A DNA stretch of 64,000 bases from Acidobacteriota bacterium (GTDB taxonomy: Bacteria; Acidobacteriota; Blastocatellia; Pyrinomonadales; Pyrinomonadaceae), in the NCBI GenBank assembly GCA_016700075.1, contig CP065000.1:434001-498000 (forward strand), read 5' to 3'. This document shows positions 16,602 to 25,706 of the stretch, one piece after another. The notes beneath the pieces are model-generated. The model saw nothing but the letters and a program-made list of their open reading frames with translations, was not told the DNA's origin and did no database searches. Each line of letters starts with the position of its first letter. Position 1 is the first letter of the stretch. The translations under genes and the position numbers were made by a program.

Positions 16602-17984
16602 TTACGCTTCTGCTTTCTGCGATGCGGCCATGTCAGCAACTGACCGTTTGAAAGCCTCACCCCGTTGCTCAAAGCTGCAGAACATGTCAAAACTCGCACA
16701 TGCGGGAGCCAGAAGAACTCGGTCCCCGCGGCCCGCCAGCTCAAATCCGGTCCTAACGGCATCTGCCATTGACGCCGCCCGCGTGATCGGTGCAATACCT
16801 GTCAGCTGTTTCTCGATGTTGTCCGCATCCTCTCCGATCAGGACCAAATGTGAGACCGACGCTTCGATCAACGGGATCAACGGCGAGTACGGAGCGTTCT
16901 TGCCGCGTCCGCCCAAAATGAGTACGGTTTTGCTTTCTTGATCCGCGAGGGCTTCAAGGGCTTTCGTCGTAGCATCAACCGATGTTGCCTTGGAGTCGTT
17001 GTAAAACTTGATCCCGGAAACCTCTGCGACAAATTCGATGCGGTGTTCTACTCCTTTGAAGTTTCTGACGGCTTCAGCGATCTTTTCGATCTCAGCACCG
17101 CAAGCAATACCGGCCGCAAACGCAGCGAGCACATTTTCTACATTGTGAAGGCCCGGAAGAAAGATGTCGTTACGTGTGGTCAGCCGCGTCTCCGTACCGC
17201 CGGACCGGTATATCAATTCCTGGCCCCGCAGAAAACAGCCCTCATCCAATTCGCGTTTCACGCTGAAAAGCAGCGTTCGAGACCGCAGTCCTTTCGCCCA
17301 TTCTGCAGTTATCTCGTTGTCAGCGTTCAATATCGCCGTGTCATGCTCAGTTTGATTCATGAACAGGCGATGTTTTGCCGCCGCATAATCGAAAAACGAA
17401 TCATATCTGTCCAAATGATTGGGGGTTACATTCAGGCAAATTGCGACATCGGGGCGCAAGTCTCGGATCGTCTCAAGTTGAAAACTAGATAGTTCAACAA
17501 CGCTCCAACCGTCATCGACTGAGCCTTCGACCAATGAGATCATCGCGTTGCCGATATTGCCGCCAACCTGTGTTTCAAATCCCGCTGTCTTGAGTATCTC
17601 CCCTATCAGGGCGGTTGTGGTGGTCTTTCCGTTCGAACCGGTGATGCCGACCATGCGGCCTTTAAGGAAACGGTACGCAAGTTCTACTTCGCCGATCACC
17701 TCACCGTCTTTACGGTCAACATATCGTGCGGGAATGGTGTTCGTCGGCACGCCCGGTGAGATCACAACCAGATCGATCTGATCCAGCAGCCACGAAGGCA
17801 GGTCGCCGGCGATCAAACCGATGTTGTGTGAGCCCTTCAGAGATCGGGCTAGATCGCTCCATTCCTCGACCGGCTTTCGATCATACAGTGCGACGGTCGC
17901 ACCTCTTTCGGCCAGAAAACGCGCAGAGGCTACACCGGACCTGCCGGCTCCCAAAACGAGCGATTTCTTTCCGAGTACTTCCAT
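16602..17984 (-). CDS. murD: UDP-N-acetylmuramoylalanine--D-glutamate ligase
   Basis: 460 residues. Adds D-Glu to UDP-MurNAc-L-Ala. Motifs: SLVLGAGRSGVASARFL at the N-terminus, ISPGVP, P-loop GITGSNGKTTTTALIG, LSSFQLE, LNVTPNHLDRY and the C-terminal NDSKATSVDATTKAL with ILGGRGKNAPYSPL. This is a complete standard enzyme. Thirteen bases separate it from the mraY stop. Confidence 0.98.
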   Translation of the reverse strand: MEVLGKKSLVLGAGRSGVASARFLAERGATVALYDRKPVEEWSDLARSLKGSHNIGLIAGDLPSWLLDQIDLVVISPGVPTNTIPARYVDRKDGEVIGEVELAYRFLKGRMVGITGSNGKTTTTALIGEILKTAGFETQVGGNIGNAMISLVEGSVDDGWSVVELSSFQLETIRDLRPDVAICLNVTPNHLDRYDSFFDYAAAKHRLFMNQTEHDTAILNADNEITAEWAKGLRSRTLLFSVKRELDEGCFLRGQELIYRSGGTETRLTTRNDIFLPGLHNVENVLAAFAAGIACGAEIEKIAEAVRNFKGVEHRIEFVAEVSGIKFYNDSKATSVDATTKALEALADQESKTVLILGGRGKNAPYSPLIPLIEASVSHLVLIGEDADNIEKQLTGIAPITRAASMADAVRTGFELAGRGDRVLLAPACASFDMFCSFEQRGEAFKRSVADMAASQKAEA

Positions 17985-17997
17985 CTTTTACAAAGCT

Positions 17998-19140
17998 TTA
18001 ACGCAGCTTTAGTGTGGTCAGGCTCAACAGTGCAAATAGGATAGCCCCGATGACGAAACGAAAAACGATCTTTGATTCGTCCCATCCCAGAACCTCGAAA
18101 TGATGATGCAGCGGCGTCATTTTGAATATTCGCCGCCCCGGCTGACCGCCGCGCTTCGTCAGCTTAAAGAACGAGACCTGCAGCATGACCGACAACGCCT
18201 CCAGTACAAATATCCCGCCGACGAACGGAAGAAGTAATTCCTGCTTCGTCAATACCGCGACAGTCCCCAGAGCTCCGCCGATCGCAAGCGATCCAGTGTC
18301 TCCCATAAAGACCTCTGCCGGAGGCGCATTAAACCATAAGAAGCCCAGGCTTGCCCCTGCCATCGCACCGCAAAATACGGTCAATTCGGCCGCCGCCGGA
18401 TTGTGCGTGATATCAAGGCGTTCTGCCCATCTCGCATCACTGGCAACGTAGGTGAGTCCCGTTAAAGCGGCCATCGCAATGAAAGTCGTGCTTGCGGCGA
18501 GTCCGTCGAGCCCGTCCGTCAGGTTTACCGCATTCGACGAACCGACCACAATGAACATCATGAAAAACAGATAAATAATCGGTCCGACATATGTGATGCC
18601 GTCTATATCGGCGGTGGCCTTAAAGAACGGTATGCTTAGGTTCCATGGATAACTTCCCCACGCCCAAAGTATCGCCCACACCAGAAGAACGACCGTGATC
18701 TGTCCCGCAAATTTCTGCTTTCCTGTGAGCCCGAGGCTGCGCTTTTTTACGATCTTGATGTAATCATCGCCAAATCCGATGAGAGCGAACAGAATTGTCG
18801 CACCCAAAGCGATCCACATATATAGACTGTCGGCTCGCGCCCATAGAACGGTCGCAAAGATCACCGAACCGATCATCAGGGTGCCGCCCATCGTCGGTGT
18901 TCCATGCTTTTTTTGGTGGGATTCAGGCCCTTCCTGGCGAATTTCCTGGCCGTACTTCAGCTCCTTCAGCTTTGCGATGACCTTGTTACCGAACAACAGC
19001 GAGATGAGCATGGCAGTTATCGCTGCCATCGCGGTTCGGAATGTCACATATTGAAATACATTCAGGCCTTTGAAGAACCAGGACTCGCTGAACTGCCCAT
19101 ACTGGCGGAAAAGGATCTGATATAGGAAATAATAGAGCAT
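17998..19140 (-). CDS. mraY: Phospho-N-acetylmuramoyl-pentapeptide transferase
   Basis: Integral membrane enzyme making lipid I on undecaprenyl phosphate, 380 residues, ten transmembrane helices. Signatures: KKHGTPTMGGTLMI, FGDDYIKI, SNAVNLTDGLDGLA with the catalytic Asp, FLWFNAPPAEVFMGDTGSLAIG, and the C-terminal KMTPLHHHFEVLGWDE, which is specific to MraY. An intact family member. Confidence 0.98.
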   Translation of the reverse strand: MLYYFLYQILFRQYGQFSESWFFKGLNVFQYVTFRTAMAAITAMLISLLFGNKVIAKLKELKYGQEIRQEGPESHQKKHGTPTMGGTLMIGSVIFATVLWARADSLYMWIALGATILFALIGFGDDYIKIVKKRSLGLTGKQKFAGQITVVLLVWAILWAWGSYPWNLSIPFFKATADIDGITYVGPIIYLFFMMFIVVGSSNAVNLTDGLDGLAASTTFIAMAALTGLTYVASDARWAERLDITHNPAAAELTVFCGAMAGASLGFLWFNAPPAEVFMGDTGSLAIGGALGTVAVLTKQELLLPFVGGIFVLEALSVMLQVSFFKLTKRGGQPGRRIFKMTPLHHHFEVLGWDESKIVFRFVIGAILFALLSLTTLKLR

Positions 19141-19164
19141 CGCAATCTATGCCGACCCGGCAGC

Positions 19165-20622
19165 CTACTTCCCACGTAACGTGAATCTCTCCAACAACTT
19201 GTCTATGACGATCTCTGTCCTCACGCCCCTTGAGCCTTTAACCAAAACGACGTCACCCGGGCGGACCTGATCTGCCAACAGTTCGCCCGCCAATGCAGAA
19301 TCCTCGCAAAATCGGGCGTCAATAACGCCAGCCTCTATCGCACCGGATACAAGCGACCTCGCCATTCCGCGAACGCCGAGCAGCATATCGATCGACTCGG
19401 CGCCCAATTTTCGCCCCGTTTCAGTATGTATGTTTTCGGTATCCGGCCCCAACTCGAGCATTTCGCCCGCTACTACGATCTTTCGCGAATCAGCCGGGCT
19501 TCCGCTGATAAGAGTTCTCACCATCGAAAGCAACGCATCCGGATTGGAATTGTACGAATCATTCACGATCGTGAAACCCTCCTTGAAGTGCATCAAAACC
19601 CCTCTCTGAGGCGGTGCTTCAACCGTCGATAGTGCCCTCGCAATTGCGTCGATTTCCATCCCGGCCGCATACGCCGCAGCCGATGCCGCCAAAGCGTTCA
19701 TTATATTGTGCGTCCCGTCCAGCGGAAATTCGACCGAACGCTTTTCACCGCGAATATTCACATCAAAGGTTGTACTGCCGAAGCCTGAGACAATAATATT
19801 CTCTGCTGAGACATCAGCGGTCCCACGCATTCCGTAAGTAATGACACTGCCCTTGCTGAACGCTGCCATATCCGCGACACGGAAATCATCTGCATTCAGG
19901 ACCGCCGTTCCGCCGTCTTTCATGCCTTGGACGATCTCAGCTTTTGCCTGTGCGATCCGCTCTATGCTCCCCAAATGCTCTCTGTGAACCGGCAGAACGT
20001 TGAGGACGACTGCGATGTCCGGCGGCGTGATCCGGCAAAGGCGCTCGATCTCGTGCAGCGGCGTGGACATGCCCATTTCGAGCACGGCGATGTCGTACGA
20101 GTAATCGGCGACGAGATTCAATACCGTCAGCGGATGCCCGAGGCCGTTGTTGTAGTTCTTGATATTGCGAAGAACCTTATTACCGCCGAAATCAAGCAGG
20201 TGCGCCGTCAACTCCTTTGCCGTTGTCTTTCCCGCACTTCCGGTGATAGCTACCACCTTTCGTCCCCAGTCAAGATAGACCCTGTGTGCCAAACGCTGCA
20301 AAGCGGCGATCGAATCATCGACAAAGATCAAACGGCTCTCAAACTTTGACAGTTCGTCCCGATATTCCTCAAATCGGTCCCGCCGAACGACCGCAGCGAC
20401 GGCTCCGCGTTCAAAGGCCGCAGTGACATAAACTGTCGAGTCCTCGAATTCGCCATTGAACCCGTTCTGTCTGTATTCAGGCTGCGAAAGTGCGAAAAAC
20501 ACGCTGTTCGGCCCCGATTCGCGAGAATCAATAACGAACGAACCCACTTCGCTGTCAAGCAAAGTGGGGTCGATGCCCGCCGGCGGCGAGCCGATGTATT
20601 CAATGACGCGACTAAGTTTCAA
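19165..20622 (-). CDS. murF: UDP-MurNAc-tripeptide--D-alanyl-D-alanine ligase
   Basis: 485-residue Mur ligase adding the D-Ala-D-Ala dipeptide. The N-terminal domain has FVIDSRESGPNSVFFAL, the P-loop is AITGSAGKTTAKELTAHLL, then NNGLGHPLTVL, EMGMSTPLHEIERL, and the C-terminal domain has VNDSYNSNPDALLSMV and VKGSRGVRTE. The start is a TTG at 20622 with GAGG five bases ahead. It overlaps the ftsI stop by 11 bases. No better ATG exists near the expected N-terminus. murE, which normally stands between ftsI and murF, is absent. Confidence 0.96.
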   Translation of the reverse strand: MKLSRVIEYIGSPPAGIDPTLLDSEVGSFVIDSRESGPNSVFFALSQPEYRQNGFNGEFEDSTVYVTAAFERGAVAAVVRRDRFEEYRDELSKFESRLIFVDDSIAALQRLAHRVYLDWGRKVVAITGSAGKTTAKELTAHLLDFGGNKVLRNIKNYNNGLGHPLTVLNLVADYSYDIAVLEMGMSTPLHEIERLCRITPPDIAVVLNVLPVHREHLGSIERIAQAKAEIVQGMKDGGTAVLNADDFRVADMAAFSKGSVITYGMRGTADVSAENIIVSGFGSTTFDVNIRGEKRSVEFPLDGTHNIMNALAASAAAYAAGMEIDAIARALSTVEAPPQRGVLMHFKEGFTIVNDSYNSNPDALLSMVRTLISGSPADSRKIVVAGEMLELGPDTENIHTETGRKLGAESIDMLLGVRGMARSLVSGAIEAGVIDARFCEDSALAGELLADQVRPGDVVLVKGSRGVRTEIVIDKLLERFTLRGK

Positions 20623-22639
20623 TTTCCCTCAAATACGGTATCTTTCTGAAATGAAATGGAACCGCCCCGTCATAGGCAGTTAGTTTCTCGACCACCCTCG
20701 GGCGTCCGTCTCCGGGCTTATCTTTTGACTTCGGAGCCTGAACTTCCTTTGGCTTTTCTAAACTCTTTTTAGGCTCCGCCTTTTTTGTCTTCTCACCTTT
20801 ATCAACTGACGAGGAAACGGCCGGCACCTTTTTCTCAGGTGCAGGTTCCGTCTTTGTAACCGGCTGCGGAGGCACCGCACTTTTCGGCTGGTCCTCGCGA
20901 ACTCCCAACTGCTCGAGCAAATACTGCGTCACGTCGCGAAAAATAGGTGCCGCGACCTGGCCGCCGTCACGTCCGCCATTTCGGGGCTCATCTATTACCA
21001 CCGCGACCACGACCTCCGGATCATCCGCCGGAGCCATTCCGATGAAGGACGAGATGTACTTGCTTGAATCTACGGACTTGGTCTCAGGATTGAACTTCCA
21101 GGCAGTACCGGTCTTACCTGCGACCGAATATCCGTCAAGTTTCGCGCGTTTGCCCGTCCCGGAAATGACCACCTTTTTGAGCAATTCGCGCATCGCGGCT
21201 GCCGTTTCTGCCGAGACAACACGCACCTGCTCCGGAGCCTTTTTTGAAGGCGGTTCGGTATTCGTAGTTCGAACTTCTTTGACGATATTGGGGCTCACTC
21301 TGACGCCGTTGTTGCCTATGGTCGCAAAAGAAACGGCCATTTGCAACGCGGTTACTCCCATCTCATAACCTATCGCCTGTGAGGCAAGCGAATCGCCGCT
21401 CCACCGCTCCGGTGAGCGAATTATACCCGAAACTTCGCCCGGCAGTTCAATACCCGTTTTTGAGCCGAATCCCATCTTTCGGGTCATTGAATGAAAGTCT
21501 TCCTTGCCGACCGAGAGGGCTGTCTTTATCGCGCACACATTGCTTGATTTGGCCATCGCGTCGACCGCCGGGATGGGCCCGCCGCCGTGCTTGTCCTTAA
21601 ATGTACGCCCGCCTACGGTAACAGTGCCGTTGCCTGCATCGATACTCGAATCCGCGCTCAAAAGCCCTTTATCTACAGCAGACGCATACGTTACGAGCTT
21701 GAAAACCGACCCAGGAGAATACACTGACTGAACCGAGTTGTTCAGCACGAATTTTGAATTGGCCTCGGTAACAGTATTGGGATCAAAATTTGGATAATTT
21801 GCGAGGGCAAGCACCTCTCCGGTTTTCGGTTTTATCGCAATCAGCATGCCTGACCGGGCACCTGAATCTACAACGCCTCTTTCGAGAGCCTGTTCCGCGA
21901 AGTATTGGAAATTCGCGTCGATCGTCAAGACAACATCGCCGGGGTGGCCTTCTTTTTCAACATCCTCTTCTCTGATCACCCTGCCGAGCCTGTCGCGGAC
22001 CTGCACCTTTTCTACTATCGAGCTTCTCAAGACCTTATCCAGCGACTGTTCGATACCGGCTTTGCCTGAATCTGACGAATCGCTGAATCCGATCGTCTGC
22101 GAGGCAAGTGTTTGGTAGGGATAGCTGCGGCGCTGGTCCTCGCGCCAATGAAGTCCCTTGAAACTGGGAAGATCAGGCTTTCGAGCCTCTGCACGATCTA
22201 ACTCTCGATTCACCCTTGTCACGACTTCGTCGTCGAGCTTTTTGGCAAGTGGAACAAACTTTTTGCCGCCTTCCTTTCCCTTTCTTAGAGCATCGGAAAG
22301 CTGTTTGACATCTATCTTAAGAGCCTTCGCAACTGCGGCGGCCGTGCCTCCCACGTCCTCTACCTCGGTTGCGTCCGCATACAGCGTCCTGGCACGAACG
22401 CTCATCGCCAGGGTCCGGCCATTTCGGTCAAGGATCGACCCGCGCATTAGCTTCGTTTGTTTTATATCCTGCCGAATATCGAGAGCTTTTTCGCGCAGCC
22501 ATCCGGATTGGGTCACTTGCAGATGGACGAGCCTTGCAGAAACGCCGAGCATCCAGATCACCATCACTGCGACAATGATCATGAACCGTGTGAAGGCCTG
22601 ATGCCGCCGGTCAAGTTTTGCACTCTTTTTTCGCCGCAT
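20612..22639 (-). CDS. ftsI: Division-specific transpeptidase (PBP2b/FtsI-like) with charged tail
   Basis: Class B penicillin-binding protein, 675 residues. A single transmembrane anchor lies near 17-37, a dimerisation domain (MRGSILDRNGRTLAMSV) near 65-85, and the transpeptidase domain has SVFK (311-314, nucleophile Ser), SSN (365-367) and KTGT near 512. It cross-links septal peptidoglycan with FtsW. After about residue 590 the protein carries an 80-residue tail rich in Lys, Pro and Glu in place of PASTA domains. Start ATG with GGAGG five bases ahead; the ftsL stop lies within the same Shine-Dalgarno stretch, so the two genes are coupled. Confidence 0.96.
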   Translation of the reverse strand: MRRKKSAKLDRRHQAFTRFMIIVAVMVIWMLGVSARLVHLQVTQSGWLREKALDIRQDIKQTKLMRGSILDRNGRTLAMSVRARTLYADATEVEDVGGTAAAVAKALKIDVKQLSDALRKGKEGGKKFVPLAKKLDDEVVTRVNRELDRAEARKPDLPSFKGLHWREDQRRSYPYQTLASQTIGFSDSSDSGKAGIEQSLDKVLRSSIVEKVQVRDRLGRVIREEDVEKEGHPGDVVLTIDANFQYFAEQALERGVVDSGARSGMLIAIKPKTGEVLALANYPNFDPNTVTEANSKFVLNNSVQSVYSPGSVFKLVTYASAVDKGLLSADSSIDAGNGTVTVGGRTFKDKHGGGPIPAVDAMAKSSNVCAIKTALSVGKEDFHSMTRKMGFGSKTGIELPGEVSGIIRSPERWSGDSLASQAIGYEMGVTALQMAVSFATIGNNGVRVSPNIVKEVRTTNTEPPSKKAPEQVRVVSAETAAAMRELLKKVVISGTGKRAKLDGYSVAGKTGTAWKFNPETKSVDSSKYISSFIGMAPADDPEVVVAVVIDEPRNGGRDGGQVAAPIFRDVTQYLLEQLGVREDQPKSAVPPQPVTKTEPAPEKKVPAVSSSVDKGEKTKKAEPKKSLEKPKEVQAPKSKDKPGDGRPRVVEKLTAYDGAVPFHFRKIPYLREIET

Positions 22640-22648
22640 CTGCTCCTC

Positions 22649-23164
22649 CTAATTTGCGATCCTTTGCCGTGATTCGCCGCGTTCAGCCAACGGCTTTGCG
22701 GCGGCCTTACGCTCTCTTGTTTCCCCGCCGTTCGGAGCAGTTGCCGCCGTCTTTACCACAAATGGATTTCCTTCCGATGAGGCTTCCTCATTCTGAGCGG
22801 GTTTTGGAGGCATGGCTTTTTCTTTGACGATCGATGAGACCTTCACAGTTTCGTCAGATGTTGCTGTTGAGGGCACCACGCCAAGCCGTTTTGCGGCACG
22901 CTTTAGTTCTGCCGGTGACAACGCCACTTCCCGGGCTAGAAGCAGGCGGCGTTTTTCAGCCTCCAGGTCGTCGATCTGCTTTTTCAAGCGAGAGTTCTTC
23001 ATCCCGTAGTCAACCACGTAAAAATGCTGTTGGGCGGCGAAAAAGGTGCCGGCAACCAGAAACGCTGCCAAAAGACATATCACTATCACGGCTCTCGGCG
23101 TGATCCTTGTGCGCGATCTTTTCTTGATGGTCCTTCGTGGTGTACGTTTCTTTCTGCCGTTCAT
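22649..23164 (-). CDS. ftsL: FtsL-like bitopic division protein
   Basis: 171 residues from the ATG at 23164, which has GGAGG about eight bases ahead; the longer frame runs into rsmH. A very basic N-terminus (RKKRTPRRTIKKRSRTR) precedes one transmembrane helix near 28-48, then a short leucine-zipper-like coiled coil (NSRLKKQIDDLEAEKRRLLLARE). A C-terminal region rich in Ala, Pro and Thr completes it. This architecture, plus the position between rsmH and ftsI, identifies an FtsL/DivIC-like protein; sequence conservation in this family is low. Confidence 0.82.
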   Translation of the reverse strand: MNGRKKRTPRRTIKKRSRTRITPRAVIVICLLAAFLVAGTFFAAQQHFYVVDYGMKNSRLKKQIDDLEAEKRRLLLAREVALSPAELKRAAKRLGVVPSTATSDETVKVSSIVKEKAMPPKPAQNEEASSEGNPFVVKTAATAPNGGETRERKAAAKPLAERGESRQRIAN

Positions 23165-23181
23165 TTTAGTTGCCTCCGAGG

Positions 23182-24186
23182 TCAGTTGTTCGTTTCGAAT
23201 TTCTTGAATCCGCGTAATTTCGCACTTCGCGAACGCGGGTTTATTGCCATTTCCGCTTCCGATGCCGTTATCGGCTTCTTTGTCAGGATCTCGCCGGCCT
23301 TGACCGCTCCGCATGAGCAGACAGGAGCCCGCCGCGGGCATACACATTTGCCCGAAAGCCTTTGGAATGTATGCTTTACAATTCGGTCTTCGAGCGAGTG
23401 AAAAGTAATGATGGCCAGCACGCCGCCCGGAGCGATCACATCTATGCTGTCGCGAATGAAAGGCTCGAGCACGTCCAATTCGCGGTTTACGGCAATTCTC
23501 AGTGCCTGAAATGTACGCGTAGCGGGGTCGATCTTTTCCTTCTTGCTCTTCGGAACCGCAGATCTTACAAGGCTCGCGAGTTCGAACGTCGTTGCTACAG
23601 GTGTGCCCGCCTCTCGGCGTTCGACTATTCGTCTGGCGATGCGGCGTGAGAACCTCTCCTCGCCGTAGAGATATATAATGTCCGCGATCTCTGCCTCTGA
23701 CATTTGATCAATCATTTCCGCTGCGGTCTGACCTCCGGAGTCGGCCGACATTCTCATGTCAAGCGGAGCGTCGTATCGAAAGCTGAATCCGCGTGCCGGA
23801 TCATCAAGCTGCAGCGACGAAACGCCAATATCAGCAACGATACCTCTCGGCTGACCGGCCCCCTTCGCTGCGATGATCTTTGACATATCTTCGAAATTCG
23901 ACCTCACCGCCGTGAATCTGTCGCCAAACCGAGAAAGACGGGACATTGCCATTTCAAGGGCTATCGGGTCCTGATCAATTCCCAGCACCGTACACGCAGC
24001 ATTGGCTTGCAATATCGCCTCCGAATGGCCGCCGACCCCAAGCGTTGCATCGACGAAAAAGCCGCCACTGCCTACGTCAAGCAGGTGGATGACCTCTTCA
24101 CACAATACTGGGATATGCACGTTCTCGTGTCGCTGTTCATCGAACTGATTCTTTTCGACCGGCACATTCGTCAGATTTTCTACCAC
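23182..24186 (-). CDS. rsmH: 16S rRNA (cytosine1402-N4)-methyltransferase
   Basis: 334 residues, SAM-dependent N4-methylation of C1402 in 16S rRNA (formerly MraW). Seen: HIPVLCEEVIHLL, DATLGVGGHSEAIL (SAM motif I), GIDQDPIAL, GIVADIGVSSLQLDDPARGFSF, and the C-terminal ALRIAVNREL and IITFHSLEDRIVKHTF. First gene of the dcw cluster, where mraZ would normally precede it. The start given is GTG at 24186. The first clearly conserved residues begin about 26 codons later, so the exact start is uncertain. Confidence 0.96.
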   Translation of the reverse strand: MVENLTNVPVEKNQFDEQRHENVHIPVLCEEVIHLLDVGSGGFFVDATLGVGGHSEAILQANAACTVLGIDQDPIALEMAMSRLSRFGDRFTAVRSNFEDMSKIIAAKGAGQPRGIVADIGVSSLQLDDPARGFSFRYDAPLDMRMSADSGGQTAAEMIDQMSEAEIADIIYLYGEERFSRRIARRIVERREAGTPVATTFELASLVRSAVPKSKKEKIDPATRTFQALRIAVNRELDVLEPFIRDSIDVIAPGGVLAIITFHSLEDRIVKHTFQRLSGKCVCPRRAPVCSCGAVKAGEILTKKPITASEAEMAINPRSRSAKLRGFKKFETNN

Positions 24187-24318
24187 GTTCCCGGTATTTC
24201 GGCAGAGGCGTCGAGCCCTCTTGCGCGATCACCAAATGCGCTTAATTAATTAAACAGTTTCTTTAGTTTTTAGCGTGAGACCACCTGAATGAAACATCAG
24301 GTACTTCAATTAATGCAA

Positions 24319-24347
24319 AGTTTACTTGGGCTTAAGACACTTGTCAA
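24319..24347 (-). promoter_or_regulatory. dcw cluster promoter
   Basis: On the minus strand, a perfect TTGACA (24347-24342), a 17-base spacer and TAAACT (24324-24319). The transcript would carry about 125 untranslated bases before rsmH. It is the only strong candidate found for the whole minus-strand cluster. Confidence 0.6.
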
Positions 24348-24466
24348 GCAAAATCCTAGCTCATTCTGTTTAAATCTTTTCTTAAGCACTTGCGCCGATT
24401 ATTTGTCTGAATTTTCTAATTTGCGGCCATTTCCACATGCCCGAGCCGCTGTCAATGCAATTTCCT

Positions 24467-24495
24467 TTGTCATTGTTCGTCAGGCTGTGTAAGAT
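24467..24495 (+). promoter_or_regulatory. ZIP transporter promoter
   Basis: TTGTCA (24467-24472), 17 bases, TAAGAT (24490-24495). The start would be near 24502, giving a leader of about 17 bases before the ATG at 24519. Confidence 0.5.
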
Positions 24496-24518
24496 AGAAC
24501 GTCTTTCGAACGAAGCAG

Positions 24519-25325
24519 ATGTCTTCAGAATTCGTACAGCTCCTGATCTTTGGCCTGTTGGCGGGCGGCGCGAATATCCTTGGCGGGCTGGTTCTTTTCC
24601 CTTCCAGGCTTCACGTCTTTTACAAGAAATCGCTTAGATATTTGCTGGCTCTCGGCGCAGGATTCATGCTCTCGGTGACGTTCTTTGAGCTATTACCTAA
24701 CACAATTGAAATATGGGCCAAGAACTCTGATCATTTCGCCGAACAACTATATATTCCGATGGCCCTCTTGATAGCGGGCTATCTCATCACACAATTTGCC
24801 GAACATACGATCGCTCCTCATTTCCACCTAGGCGAAGAGGTCCATGCCGGAGAGATGATCTCTACATCTTCGGCCTATACGGGGGTTGCGGGGTTGCTGA
24901 TCCATACTTTCTTTGACGGGGTTTCGATCGCAGCAGCCGCTCATATTGACATTAGGGTCGGCCTTTTGGTCTTTCTTGCCGTCATGCTTCACAAATTTCC
25001 GGAGGGATTCACTGTCGGATCGATGGTCCTTGCCGCCGGCAAGGGCGTGCGTCAGGTAATTATCGCAACATCGCTGACCGGTTTTATGACCTTTGCCGGC
25101 GTAATCCTTTTCTATTTGGTAGGCGCAAATCTTGGATTCACCGTCGCATATGCATTACCTCTCGCCGCGGGCGTCACTCTTTATGTCGCTGCCAGCGATC
25201 TAATTCCTGAGGTTAATCACCACGGCGGCAAGAGCCCGCTGGTCTCGATCTCTGTGATCGCAGGAGTAGCATTGTTTTTCGGCACCCAATCCTTACTGCA
25301 TCAAATTCTCGGCCACGGCCATTGA
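24519..25325 (+). CDS. ZIP family divalent metal transporter
   Basis: 268 residues, about eight transmembrane helices, related to the GufA/ZupT branch that imports zinc and other divalent cations. Helix IV contains HTFFDGVSIAAAAH and helix V contains LHKFPEGFTVGSM, the paired His/Glu metal-binding motifs of the family. The cytoplasmic loop before helix IV has further His and Glu (HFHLGEEVHAGE), a possible metal sensor. Convergent with nothing; the small membrane protein gene follows on the same strand. Confidence 0.9.
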   Translation: MSSEFVQLLIFGLLAGGANILGGLVLFPSRLHVFYKKSLRYLLALGAGFMLSVTFFELLPNTIEIWAKNSDHFAEQLYIPMALLIAGYLITQFAEHTIAPHFHLGEEVHAGEMISTSSAYTGVAGLLIHTFFDGVSIAAAAHIDIRVGLLVFLAVMLHKFPEGFTVGSMVLAAGKGVRQVIIATSLTGFMTFAGVILFYLVGANLGFTVAYALPLAAGVTLYVAASDLIPEVNHHGGKSPLVSISVIAGVALFFGTQSLLHQILGHGH

Positions 25326-25388
25326 CCCAAATTCTTGAAACTTCCCTGCACGGTCTTCGTAAATTTCATACGGAGGCATTTGAGTGAA

Positions 25389-25598
25389 ATGAGAGAACCA
25401 TTGCTGGCCGGAATATTGAGCTTACTGATTCCCGGACTCGGTCAAATTTATAACGGTAGGATACTTATCGGAATAATATGGCTAGTGCTGACCGGTTTCT
25501 CCTGGATCGGTTCCGCGGGGCTTTTGGGATGGGTCGTCCATCTCATAGCAGCGTGGTGCGCATACAGCTATGCAAAGGATAATCCTGTTCGCACTTGA
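25389..25598 (+). CDS. Small TM2-like membrane protein
   Basis: 69 residues from ATG 25389 (GGAGG 12 bases upstream; an in-frame TTG at 25380 and an upstream start at 25335 are alternatives). Two or three hydrophobic segments. The stretch LLIPGLGQIYNGR resembles the start of TM2-type and DUF5683-type small membrane proteins. The function is unknown. A strong terminator follows 26 bases after the stop. Confidence 0.65.
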   Translation: MREPLLAGILSLLIPGLGQIYNGRILIGIIWLVLTGFSWIGSAGLLGWVVHLIAAWCAYSYAKDNPVRT

Positions 25599-25623
25599 AT
25601 GATCTTCATTCGTTCCTCCTCCG

Positions 25624-25657
25624 GGCCCGTCGCCTGAAAAAGGCGGCGGGCCTTTTT
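25624..25657 (+). terminator. Rho-independent terminator
   Basis: Twelve-base stem GGCCCGTCGCCT / AGGCGGCGGGCC with one G-T pair, GAAAA loop, followed by TTTTT. It closes the ZIP / small-membrane-protein transcript before psd. Confidence 0.85.
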
Positions 25658-25706
25658 GCGAATTTCGATAATCGGGTGATTTTGTGTAACATTAATCGTT
25701 GCCGAT

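Larger units (their letters stand above)
24187..24518. other. Divergent intergenic region between dcw cluster and ZIP gene
   Basis: 332 bases, clearly more AT-rich than the flanking genes, holding the outward-facing promoters listed separately. I see no mraZ-like open frame and no clustered TGGG-type MraZ boxes. A short AT palindrome, TTAATTAATTAA, lies at 24242-24253. Confidence 0.6.

Noticed and set aside
24187..24518. Possible mraZ gene or MraZ boxes upstream of rsmH
   Set aside because: No frame with MraZ features and no repeated TGGG-type boxes were found.
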